The translations under genes and the position numbers were made by a program. 64,000 bases of DNA, taken from assembly GCA_907163375.1 (NCBI GenBank), contig CAJQUW010005583.1, positions 62,001-126,000 on the forward strand. Direction: 5' to 3'. This document shows positions 48,357 to 58,647 of the stretch, one piece after another (position 1 is the stretch's first letter; each line of letters opens with the position of its first letter). This stretch comes from Prostheceraeus crozeri. Lineage: Eukaryota; Platyhelminthes; Polycladida; Euryleptidae. The notes under the pieces were generated by a model, which did no database searches, was not told the origin of the DNA, and worked only from the letters and a program-made list of their open reading frames with translations.

Positions 48357-49144
48357 AGGCTGGTTCTCACTGCAGTCGCTAGCGACTCGGCAGTTTGTCG
48401 TTTGCAGTTGACAAAAATAGTAGTTTGTAGTCAGCTGCAGACGTATGAGTAGCTGTAGTTTGTCTTTCTGTAGCTTGCAGTCAAAATAAGCACTCACACT
48501 GCAGAGAGTCGCTTGTGAATGCTGACGAGACTCAGAGTATGCCGACATTTACTAAACGGAAACAATTGGCTCTAATAATGTGTATTGTGAAAAAAGCGTC
48601 CCAAGCAGAGAAGATTCTGGATAAGACCGATTTGTGTTAAAGAGATACAAACATGGAGAATTTGCCAATCTTCTGAGAGAAATGTGGTTCGATGATAAAA
48701 ATTATTTCTATCGATAATTTCACTTTACAGCGACGATACTGATCACGCAAGTTTTTCTATTTCTTTATTTCATCTTCGATTGCCATTCCGGACTCCGATG
48801 AAACTTCTCTCCAGCAGTTTTCATTGAAAACTAAATTACTATAGTCTTTGCATGATACAGCGTACATCATATATTGCAGGATACTTTTGCACTATTTCAA
48901 TAAAAAGCTAAGTTGACATTTCGGCGACAGTCGCTGTTGATTCAACGTGAGTGAAATAATCGACTACTTGCAGTTTAATCGGTATGTATCCCATTGCTAC
49001 TGGCTATTCCCATCGCGATTGGTTGACGACAAAATGGCAGCGACAGATCGATTTGTAGCTGACGACAGTCAATTTGGTAGCCAGTTACAAACTACAACAA
49101 ATGCAGTCGTTGACTACAAAACTACAGCCAGTGGGAACCAGCCT
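48357..49144. mobile_element. Harbinger-like MITE, TTA target duplication
   Basis: The left end 'aggctggttctcactgcagt' (48357) is the inverse of the right end '..cagtgggaaccagcct' (to 49144). TTA flanks both sides (48354-48356, 49145-49147), as expected for the TWA duplication of PIF/Harbinger. Subterminal regions carry repeated CAGTTTGTCGTTTGCAG / CTACAAACTAC words in inverse orientation. It is 788 bp and encodes no transposase or Myb-like protein. Confidence 0.7.
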
Positions 49145-49390
49145 TTAGTCTAGAGCGGTCATGATCAAAACTACAGATCTTTGACTCAACTTTTTCTTAG
49201 TGATAAATTCGTCAAACGGAAATGTTATTCACATCGTTCGACTCCTCATGATCTAAATTTACTGACTGCACATTTAATGTGGTATCATTTTTCTGGTTCG
49301 TCAGAATTGAGGCTTGAATTTACATTACTTTCAATAGAAAATTGATCTTCTTGCCCTCACGAATATGTTGCGAAATGAAGAAGTAATAAC

Positions 49391-49546
49391 GGCAATTCCA
49401 GCTCAACAACGGCATTGTCAATTCTTTAGTGGCAAATCCAAGTTAGATGTAGACGTTCAACAGCGATAATTTGCAATCGATTAGCGACATTTTCTGATCA
49501 AACGAAGAATTTTTCAATTCATCAGCGGCAATTTCAGGTCATTTGC
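49391..49546 (+). repeat. Array of 20-bp units, forward
   Basis: Consecutive units at 49391, 49411, 49431, 49451, 49471 and 49491 are exactly 20 bp each: 'ggcaattccagctcaacaac', 'ggcattgtcaattctttagt', 'ggcaaatccaagttagatgt', and so on. A shortened unit follows, then 'ggcaatttcaggtcatttgc' at 49527. Confidence 0.7.
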
Positions 49547-49666
49547 AGAAAGGACTGTGGAATAATACTAAATATTTTCACTCAATTATGCAGTTTCCAT
49601 GTTATTTTATGTGCCTATTTTTGTTGTTAGATCGCTTGATTACAATTTTGGTAGTTATAAACCAAC

Positions 49667-49774
49667 GGCACTTACCAGGACAATAACGACAAATCTAGAT
49701 CAACAATTTTTATGGCAATTTCAAGTCAGTAGAAGAAATTTTCAATTCAGCAAAGACAACTTCAGTTCGTTTGC
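49667..49774 (+). repeat. Array of 20-bp units, forward (second block)
   Basis: Units 'ggcacttaccaggacaataac' less one base, 'gacaaatctagatcaacaat', 'ggcaatttcaagtcagtaga', 'gaaattttcaattcagcaaa' and 'gacaacttcagttcgtttgc', each about 20 bp with one 6-bp spacer. Confidence 0.6.
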
Positions 49775-50045
49775 AGCACAGAGATAATGTATATTGCTTT
49801 GTCTGCGTGCTTGGATCTAGGAATGATTTTCTCAACGTGAAGAGAAAATAACCTCATATCTTTGTCTTGATACAAGTCTAATAGATGCTTATAGAAGTAT
49901 TAACAAGATGCGCCATAATAGAATCATAACACATGAAAGCAAGTTGATTTCATGTTGAAATAATTCACTTGGTGAAACTTTACATCGCATCTACAAATTG
50001 AAAAATTCCACTTTCGCCTTGAATATCCCCACTAATGGAATAATT

Positions 50046-50110
50046 TTGCCGTTGTTGAACTGGAATTGTCGTTACTGCTCGGGCAAACGCCGTTCTTGAG
50101 CGATGAAACT
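50046..50110 (-). repeat. Array of 20-bp units, reverse
   Basis: 'ttgccgttgttgaactggaa', 'ttgtcgttactgctcgggca' and 'acgccgttcttgagcgatga' are the inverse of the forward units and follow one another at 20-21 bp. Confidence 0.6.
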
Positions 50111-50706
50111 TGCTTGCATCAATCGACATGCATTTGAGTACTTACATTTTTCCTTCATTTTTGGACAAATATTATCATAATTCTGTACTTTTGCAGGTTT
50201 AACTTAAAACTTTTTAACTTAAAAGCAATGAAGTTATTACGGTTTCTCTTTTGCTGACGAAGCAGAACATTTCTGCTGTTGTATCAACTTTGCTGAAATA
50301 ATCACATTTTTTTGCAGATCGGCATGATCCTTCGTCATGGCATTAACATCATTACATGCTTTTCTAATCCAAAAATGTGTTCAATTCAAAATCCATCATA
50401 TTCATTGTACACATTGTTGTAAAATTTCAGGTTGGCAATTTATGTATCCTTAATACCTGCATGTGTATGTATGTGATGACTCAAAGAAAACTGAATTCAG
50501 AAATTTCCAAAAAAAATCACACATGCTTGACTTTGGATAAAGTCTTTCATCGGCCATCGTCGGAGAATGGACCATGCGGTTCCACGTTCAATCCGCAAGC
50601 TATCTCGACGCAAGCTTCAGAAGATTAGTAGGCTGAAATGATTCTTTGTACATAATCTTCAGATATTCGCGATCGTTGCCTTATCCTAGTCGTTAGTCAA
50701 TTGAAT

Positions 50707-50937
50707 GAAATTACATATGCAAATGAACTGGAATTATCATTGTTGAATTGAGCTGGAAATGCCGCTAAAACTCGTACAATGCATTGTCGTTTTTAGAGCT
50801 GAAAATGTCTTGTACTGACTTGAAATTACCTCTTCAATTTCGCACTTGCCGTTATTGAATTGGATTAGCCGTCATTTTCCTGGTATGTGCCGTTGATGGC
50901 CGATAGAACCTTTATTGCTATTTATCGACGCTGTTGA
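50707..50937 (-). repeat. Long array of 20-bp units, reverse
   Basis: About ten units with TTGCCGTTATTGAATTGGA-like consensus, for example 'cttgccgttattgaattgga', 'ttagccgtcattttcctggt' and 'atgtgccgttgatggccgat' in a row. Spacing is 20-24 bp. Confidence 0.65.
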
Positions 50938-51116
50938 TGTCCTTTATGTTTCATCAATCTGAAAGTCAATCAGTGCTTAGCACAGAATTAGACAGGTCGT
51001 CTCTTCTTCCGTTTGAATAGAAGGGAAGCATTGGAACATGTAACGTTAATGAAATGGCACAATCTGCTGACATAATACCATAACAATCGAACGATGAGCA
51101 GCCAGTTCAACATTAA

Positions 51117-53760
51117 CCCTAGGATGCACACAAGATTTCACTTCCAAATTCGCGCGGAATAGGTCCTCGGGGACCCAAGTTGGTAATTTGTAGAAATCAT
51201 GACACTACATTACCAAAATATCATTTTTTGTGTTGTTTGTCATTACCCACGGTGACTCAAATGGATAACTAACCAAAATTATGATGCTATGACTATCAGT
51301 TAATCTTATCAATTAATTTATCTATCAATCAATTAATGGATTTTTCTAGACTTCAAGAGATGAATCACATTGGCATTCTGTAAAGAAGCAGGGGCAACCA
51401 ATGTAGCCTAAACATTGATGAGAGCACATTGTAACTGCATAAACTCGTAGGGCTATAGAATCTCTAACAATAGACTGTTTATGAGCACTTGGGATAACTG
51501 CAGGCGAATGAGTCCATCTTTGTAGAATGGGAGGCACAAACACACCGATCACATTTTTGGCAGACACGAGACGATATTCTATCGCGATGTTCCTGCACAC
51601 AGCAGTAGCACCTTTTCCTCGAAGCTTTTCCGCCATCATTTGCAAGTCTACTGACCGACTGCTCTTGAGAAAATGCCACTCTTGCTACTCCACACGCAAT
51701 CATAGTGTTCTGAATCGGAACTGAGAGACCTTGGAAAGAGCTTGCACGCTGTCATCAATGGTTTGATCATTTCAAGTCCCAAATCTTGGATGAAAATTCT
51801 TTTCTTGCAACTCCTGTTGGAAACATTATCTGGATTTTGCATGCGGAACAAGATGAATCCATTGATCGATGCAACCAAATTTAGCAGGTTCATGAGGTAG
51901 GCCAGTGGCCATCGCTTAGTCTGCCTTTGTGGCGAATATGAGTGGCAGAGTTGGTCTACCGTATCTACAGCACCCTTAGTGCTGTTGTAAAATAGAACTG
52001 TGTCCGGTTTTCCTGTGTTTTCATCAATCTTGCGGTCATCATGCATTGTTGAGAGAAGCACAACAGACTTGTTTCTCTTGGGAATAAAAGATACAAGTGT
52101 CGTTTTTTGTCGAATCCAAACAAAGTTGATCCGACAACTCTAGCTTTAGGGTCAGAAAATTCCCTTGGTAAATCTGCTTTGTTTTTTCGCACAGTGCCAG
52201 CGACAATCAGTCGCTTCAAATACAATTCCGCAGCTTGACTGAAATCAGTGAAAAAGTTATCAAATGTTATGTTTCTGCCACTGTTGCAAAAACGTTCACA
52301 CAACCTTCTCACGATGTTTTTCGCCAATCCCTGCGCGCGGACTTGTTTTTTCCTTACTGGTATAAGGAATGCCATCACAAATGAATCCAGTAGTGCAATC
52401 AACAATCAAGAATATCTTTAGCCCATACTTGTCAGGTTTTGAAGGAAGGTATTGCCGGAATGAGCATCTACCACGAAACGGTATCAATTGTTCATCAATA
52501 AAAAGCATTTCAAATGGCTCGTAAGTGATCTTGCATTGTTCAGTAAACTTGTTCCAAATTTCTCTAAATGCAGCGAACTTGTCACCACTCTCAACTCTAG
52601 CTTTTCGAGTGTTCGCATCATCAAATCGCAAACATCGTCGGATCATTTCGAAGCGCTTTACAGACATCGTAGCTTTGAAAACTGGACGGGAAAGAAGACT
52701 ATTTTGCCACATTTGTTGTATGTTCTCATGATTCCCTTTTGAAACTACCGACAGAAATAAAAGTCCAATCCATGCATTCAGTTCAACTAGAGTAACATCC
52801 ACCCAATCTTTGCAATTTCGTGGCCCATTTTTATTTGTCCATTTGATGATGTCACTCAATATCTCGTCTGTAATAATTGAGCCAAAGAATCCCTTTCGCT
52901 GCAGACATGCACCGAGGGACCAGGAGATGCTGTAAATAGATTCGCTGAACGAGTTCTTGATGCAGCAGGGGGCACACCTTTCCATACTCTTCCTGAAGGA
53001 GCTATGTATTGTGGATCTGAATCACTACCAGGATCTCGAATGACACCAGAGTCTGACATAGAGTCACCAGAAGCATCAGAAGATGCACTTTCTAAACTGT
53101 TAACCGTGAAAGAATCAGATTGATCAACACTCGGCATTTCATTTTCTTTGTCACTATCACTGTCATGTGTGTCACATTCACCATCCTTCAATTTCTCTTC
53201 GGGTAAAATAGCTTCATCAAAGTTGTCAAAACTTTCTTCTTCAGAATCACTGCTCTCACTAGAATCGTTCAAGAGCAATTGCATTCGTGCAGCAGCCTCT
53301 ATCGCACAGAATCTCTTCCTACCACTCGCACTCATTGTTCACACGATGTACTGAAGTCTGACGAAGTTCAATGTCAAATGATTGCTTGCCACCACAGATA
53401 CAGCATAGGGAGGAGGATATCTATGACAATGCAGAGCAGGCTACCATGGTCATCTAGTCATGGCTTCTGATGTAGCTATCATATCCATTCGTAATCCGTC
53501 TGCTGTGAAAATAAGTTTCATTCGGTCGTCTAAATGTGTAATGCGCACAATGGGTCCCATGGGACCCTGCAGTTCATGTTATGAGTGAGCTCATTACTTT
53601 GACAAAAAATGAACAACACAAGATATTGTTGTATTTCCAGCTGTAGCATGAGACGTGCGAGGAATACACAAAAGCACTTTCAAAATGAAGCTTGTGTTTT
53701 GAAGAAATCTAATAAAAAGCAAGCGCTGGGTGTTGGGGACCCATTGTGTACATCCTAGGG
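51117..53760 (-). mobile_element. piggyBac element 1 (broken)
   Basis: The ends CCCTAGGATGCACAC (51117) and the inverse of CCCTAGGATGTACAC (to 53760) are matched. The left flank is TTAA (51113-51116) and the right flank CTAA, one substitution from the expected TTAA. It is 2644 bp. GGGGACCCA words lie inside both ends. It contains one minus-strand transposase gene with several frame breaks, so it is non-autonomous now. Confidence 0.8.
51479..53335 (-). pseudogene. piggyBac transposase pseudogene 1
   Basis: The order on the minus strand is as follows. First comes an acidic N-terminal region from 53335 (SSESSDSEEESFDNFDEA, then SDSDKENEMPSVDQSDSF). Next is the dimerisation and core region with TDEILSDIIKWTNKNG and WIGLLFLSVVSKGNH. 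Catalytic D is in FIDEQLIPFRGRCSF, the second D in FDNFFTDFS, and D..D in GAVDTVDQL. A C-terminal cysteine-rich domain follows (CYCCVQEHRDR..CQKCDRCVC). All four active-site aspartates remain. The gene changes reading frame about four times, near 52905, 52310, 52090 and 51700, two of these at or beside A runs. Length and domain order are otherwise those of a full piggyBac transposase, which excises precisely at TTAA. It is recent but inactive. Confidence 0.8.
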
Positions 53761-53764
53761 CTAA

Positions 53765-56401
53765 ACACGCCAAATTGTGCAAAGTTTCAAGTGACTGTTA
53801 TCAAACGGATCACACAGCAAAGCGACGCAGTCGATGTCAAGTTCTACAGAGAAGTTTGTGAACGTTTTTTCATGCGCCTGCTAACTTCTTTAATAATGAT
53901 CGGAGGGACCAACATTATCGAGAAAGCTTTTGCGCAATGATCTGAATTCTTCGAATCTGAAGGAGTCGTTGCGATCGGAGCATTTTGAAGGAATTCAGAG
54001 CAATCCGCAAGCGACGCGCGACTATTTTTCCTATCTCTGTAAGGTATCAAAAATTTCTTTTTGCCCACATATTAAGTTCCTGCATGTGCCATCTGTTTGA
54101 ATCACTTTGCACTTCTAGCAAAGTGATACGATTAAACAATCTAATTCTGTGGTGCTTAGTATTGTGTGATTGCTCTCTCCTTGCTTACTTCTTTGATAGA
54201 CAATAACTTCATCGTATAGTCATTGCAATAATCGAGCCCCAAGATTAAATTCTGTCTTGCTTGTTAGCGGTCTCTCATTATCTCTCTCTCTTAAAATTCA
54301 AGGGTTTTGTTTTGAAAAAATGGCCAAAAAACGGTAACGTGGAAACATCCCGCATTTTCATTAGCAAAATTTATTTTTAATCGGCGTGTGCATTGTGTTA
54401 CTGCAAATATTTCTTATATTGTTCAAAATACCTACATATTTCACAAATTCTATGTTGAGACCTTATACGTCAATTATAGTCAAACTCTACGTCAATATTT
54501 GAGTTTCATAAGAAAACAAGCTTGTTTCTATTGATCTGATTAATTGTCAATTCCGAAAATGAAAGCTACATACCGGGTACTTTTTGGAGCTTGGAATCCA
54601 GAAAACATTGTGAATAATTTAGGAATACAATCAATTCGGAAACTGTCTGCAACCTGAAACTAATCACCTTAATTCGGACGATTGTCATTTCCATTATCGG
54701 ATTGCTCGATTTAGACAGAACCGGTAATAATAATGTTATAGTGGTAGCCCTGAGCAAGTTTAGTTTAGATAATTAATCAATAGGCTGTCGTAAGGTAATC
54801 AAGCTATTGACAGTTAAAAATATTGAACGTTTATTTAATTTCGATTAATTTGCAACGCATGTATTTCCAATAAAATCATCACTCAGCTCTTCTTACAGCT
54901 ACTTTTCATTCTTTTCCGTTGATGAGAAAGTGAGACTGAGTTAAGTCAAATTCCAAAGAGTGCTGTAAAAGTTATTACGTAACTATTTGCTGGAATTGAC
55001 TGAAAAACAATTATCTGTTAATCTATGGATAGGAGAATTTGTCATGCTCGTTCATTTGATTCTTAAATAAACCTCTGTGGACTCATTCTTAATTCAACTA
55101 CAATTAATCATTGTGGGAGAGTAGGAGTAGTTGAAGGTTAAGGTCGTTTCAAGGATTTCAAACCCACAACCATCAGTAAATGAGATTTACACTTGATAGT
55201 TATGTTCTCATTTACTTTGATGAAGAGAATGCTCACGCACCAATAATGATGGTTCTATAGCAGAAACGTCAAAGTTTTCTTCATTCTAATCTGTGTTTGT
55301 AAATGAAAACGAGAATAAGATAATAAAATATGAAAAATATAAATAATATGTCTGATGTTCTACTCGTGCATGTAGCGTGTAATAAGTATGTGCGTATGTT
55401 CGAATAGTCCGACAAGAAGCCATATTACATATTCTGTCAGTATCCACCCTCCAAAGATCTCTGTGGAATATTAATTTTGACAGTGTGTTAAATGATAGAA
55501 GCAATTTGAGTGAAACTGGTTTAGCAACTAGACTTGTCTACAAGCATTGTAATTTTTTCCCACCCCTCAGAAGTATCTTGTATATTGAACACTTGAACTT
55601 TTCATCCATGTTAAAATTTAAGATAGAACACCAACGCCGGTAGAATTTTAGTTTCATGCACGACTAACGGTTTTGCATTTGAACGCAGATTATGTTCGAA
55701 GTATATCATTAGAGATCTCACATGAGTTTTCAAAATATTTGATAATAAACTTGCTGAACTCGACATTGGCGCTGGATTGTTCATTTTCCTATACCACATG
55801 AGTAAGTGCACTCGATGACTTAGTGTTGTTCATCGAAAGAAGTTAAATTCGTCGTAAATTTTTTCAACCATCTTATTCATACCATTAATTGTCTTTACTC
55901 GATGAGATTGCCGTTGAAATGACGAGATGTTCCATATTGTCGTGTGAGTTTATAACAGCCAACATTCTTCCTCTACATGTGCCAACATATCATTTCGACT
56001 GCACTCGAAACGTATTCATCAAAGTTCGTTTATCTAATTATAAGACTTCGTCCCTGAATGACTTTATTATTACGTTGAAGCGCTTCTTTCTTTCTTCTTC
56101 AATACATTGATCAATGCGATAGTGAAATTGGAATGCCAGACATATCCTCTTTCACTCGACTGGCAGAAGACAAAACTGATCTGTATCAATAGGTTCCTGA
56201 CTTAATACTTTTGATTTCTTTGTACTCTCTGTTTCTTGTGTTTGGAAAACTCGACCCTGACAAGAGTTCAAACCGACTACACCCTATACACCCGATATCA
56301 GGTTGGTCTAAGGATTTCACGGTGGCAAAAGAAAACTAACTTATAAAGCACATTTTATCCAACCACATTTCGGTTCGCATTAAGGCCTAAGTTCAGCCAT
56401 G
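53765..56401. other. Non-coding DNA between two piggyBac copies
   Basis: No gene is supported. 53770-54090 has a more coding-like composition, with an open stretch reading NSSNLKESLRSEHFEGIQSN, but other frames there are open too and no family is recognised. 55120-55260 and 56240-56300 contain B-box-like words without convincing A boxes. Confidence 0.3.
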
Positions 56402-56434
56402 TTAACCCTAGGACGTACAAAATGTTTTTATGCC

Positions 56435-56465
56435 GACTTTGTACAATGAGGTCATTTTGACTCAT
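56435..56465. repeat. Left subterminal repeat of piggyBac 2
   Basis: It reads 'gactttgtacaatgaggtca' and continues TTTTGACTCAT. It is the inverse of 58434-58463 (TTGAGTCAAAATGACCTCAT then TGTCCAAAGT). Confidence 0.75.
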
Positions 56466-56805
56466 CATTTTTTTCCAGCATTAAAATTCGATTATTTTAA
56501 TTTAATTAGACCAGGAATTTTTCTTAATCATGCTGTATTCAAGAAATTCTCAATTACTTTATGTTCATGTAGTTTGAAGATTCATCACTTGAAATAGGGC
56601 CTACATGTACATTGTACATGTACATTTGGTATAGAATATCAGTACATCTAAAATAATGATGGAAAAAATTTCCCTTTTGCAAAATAAAAAATCAATTGTT
56701 CCAGGAATGTTATTATAATCATAAAAATATTTCATTATACTCTGGTTTCAGAATACGGGATCATACATGTACATATTTTCTTCATGTAGTATTTACGAAA
56801 ACCTG

Positions 56806-57963
56806 TCAATCAGAAACACAATTTGAGCAGAGATGAATCGTGCGAGTGACGTGCTTTCCACAAACCCATTTTTGGCAAATGTCACACTTGTTCGATGTTC
56901 TGCTTTGATTTGAGGAGTCACACATTTGGCAGTTTGCTCTTTTGCAAGAATCTCGCCGTTGAAAGTTGTCACGATCTACCGCACACAACGCACGGTGAAC
57001 TGCAGGGTGTAAAGAGGAAGCTTCAGCGCGTTCTTGTTGGTGCCTTGAGATCAACTTTTTGCTCAATTCGTAAATGAATTGGAATCGTGTTTTAGGTTCA
57101 GAGCTGATCTCACGCCATAAAATGAAAGCATTTAAAGCGGCAATGTCCAAGATATTGGAAAACACTCCAAGCGGCCACCGTCTCGACACCATTTTGGTCG
57201 TGAAGTGACCTAACATTTGATCTACCGTGTCCACGCCTACTTTGAATTTATTATAATCCAAGATGATGTGAGGCTTTCTTTTCGGTGATTGGTCGACTGT
57301 ATCACGCAAATTGTTCGAAGACAAAAGAACAACCACTTTCTTCCTTTTAGCAACGTAACTCACCAACCAGCACGGCATCTTTGTTTTCATGAAAAGCAAA
57401 CAAGGACGAATAGAGAGGACGATCACCTTGAGTTAGTTCTTTTTTGGTATTTCCGTTCGATGCGATCTGATAATCCCCAAAAGCGTCATACTCATACCTC
57501 TAGCACGCAAAGTGCGAGCCAGTTTGAGAGATGTAAAAAAGCTATCTGTGACCACCGTGCATCCGCTATTTCCGTAATCTTCGGTTAGTTTGAGAACCAC
57601 CGACTCACCAAGAGAGCCTTTCCTTACCTCATTCTCTTTTCCGAGGTATGGATTCACAGAAAGTACGAAATATGTGGAGGAATCGGCAGCAATCCAGAAT
57701 TTTATTCCAAATTTTGAAGGTTTCTGCGGCATATATTACAAGAACGGGCATCTTTTTCTTGATGGGAAGAGTTGTTTGTCAACCGTTATGAATTCATGAG
57801 GCCAATAAAGGCGAGCTATGGCATCTTGAAAGAGAGTAAACACTTCCCTCGCAGAGGCGAACTTGTCATTTCTGTAGCGTGCGTTCCGGGTAGATTTATC
57901 ATCGAAGCATAAAACTCGCAAAATTGTCTTGAAGCGTTGAAATCCGTTGAAGCGTTGAAACAA
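56806..57963 (-). pseudogene. piggyBac transposase pseudogene 2
   Basis: The minus strand reads RFKTILRVLCFDDKSTRNAR, then ITVDKQLFPSRKRCPF (first catalytic D), KPSKFGIKFWIAADSSTYF, VVTDSFFTSLKLARTLRARG (second D), VGVDTVDQMLGHFTTKMVSR (D..D) and a C-terminal cysteine-rich domain (CKRANCQMCDSS..CDICQKWVC..H..CSNC). An in-frame stop follows RCPFL near 57736. Two compensating frame changes lie around 57430 (an A run) and 57370. The N-terminal third upstream of 57963 is not recognisable. The protein is only distantly similar to piggyBac 1, so the two copies come from different subfamilies with similar ends. Confidence 0.75.
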
Positions 57964-58433
57964 ACGTCAGTGATACGTAGACAATGACCGTGCCACTAAC
58001 CTGTAAATACCTACTTCTTCCTTGCTGACAAAATACACTTCTGAGCGTCAGTCTCTTTATATCCATCACACAAGACAATATAGCTATACCAGCATGCAAA
58101 TCTAGAAATTTACTAGTAACTTGTAATGGAAAGTTTGTTCATGTGTCATTCTTACCTATAATAATGTAAAAAGTTCGTGCTTTTCGTGTTAGAAGCTGAC
58201 GATGAAGTTCGTGTTAGTGTTCGTGTCGTGTTGAGGCTAAATTTCCAAAGAACGCACACATCTCATCTGCAGATATTCGAAAACTGGTAGGTGGATCGTG
58301 CCTCCAAGGTTGACTGTCATCCAATCAGTGCTTAGGGACATAGAATAATGTATAGATATCTTATTTTTCAGTCTAGGCTGGGCATCAGCTGATTTTCGAT
58401 GAAATTTTGAACGTAAAATTAGAAAATGTCAGT

Positions 58434-58463
58434 TTGAGTCAAAATGACCTCATTGTCCAAAGT
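58434..58463. repeat. Right internal subterminal repeat of piggyBac 2
   Basis: It reads TTGAGTCAAAATGACCTCAT and continues TGTCCAAAGT. It is a second copy of the motif that adjoins the right terminus at 58611-58643. Confidence 0.75.
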
Positions 58464-58647
58464 AAGTAAACTTTCTGGAATTCCTTTCATAGATGATATT
58501 GGGAGCTAGAAATTTTATCATTTATAATTGAGAGCATATCATGAAATGTCAGTGAGTTTCATATGAAAAAAATGAGGATTTGATGTTCTGTAGACATTTG
58601 AATTCTCAAATGAGTCAAAATGACCTCATTGTACGTTCTAGGGTTAA

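Larger units (their letters stand above)
49391..50940. mobile_element. Second element with inverted 20-bp-unit arrays
   Basis: Arrays in forward orientation at 49391-49546 and 49667-49774 face arrays in reverse orientation at 50046-50110 and 50707-50937. The middle (50115-50700) is non-coding. The units are related to those of the element at 46715-47818 (GGCAATTTCAxxTCAACAAC-like). Terminal repeats and target duplication could not be fixed, so the limits are those of the outer units. Confidence 0.45.
56406..58643 (-). mobile_element. piggyBac element 2 (broken)
   Basis: A 2238-bp element with perfect TTAA on both sides (56402-56405, 58644-58647) and ends CCCTAGGACGTACAA / inverse of CCCTAGAACGTACAA. 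It has the asymmetric subterminal repeats typical of piggyBac. The motif TGAGTCAAAATGACCTCATT occurs next to the right end (58611-58630), again inside it (58435-58454), and inverted near the left end (56446-56465). It contains a damaged minus-strand transposase with little recognisable N-terminus. Confidence 0.85.

Noticed and set aside
53770-54090. Coding-like stretch right of piggyBac 1
   Set aside because: Two or three frames are partly open over the same bases and none shows a known motif.
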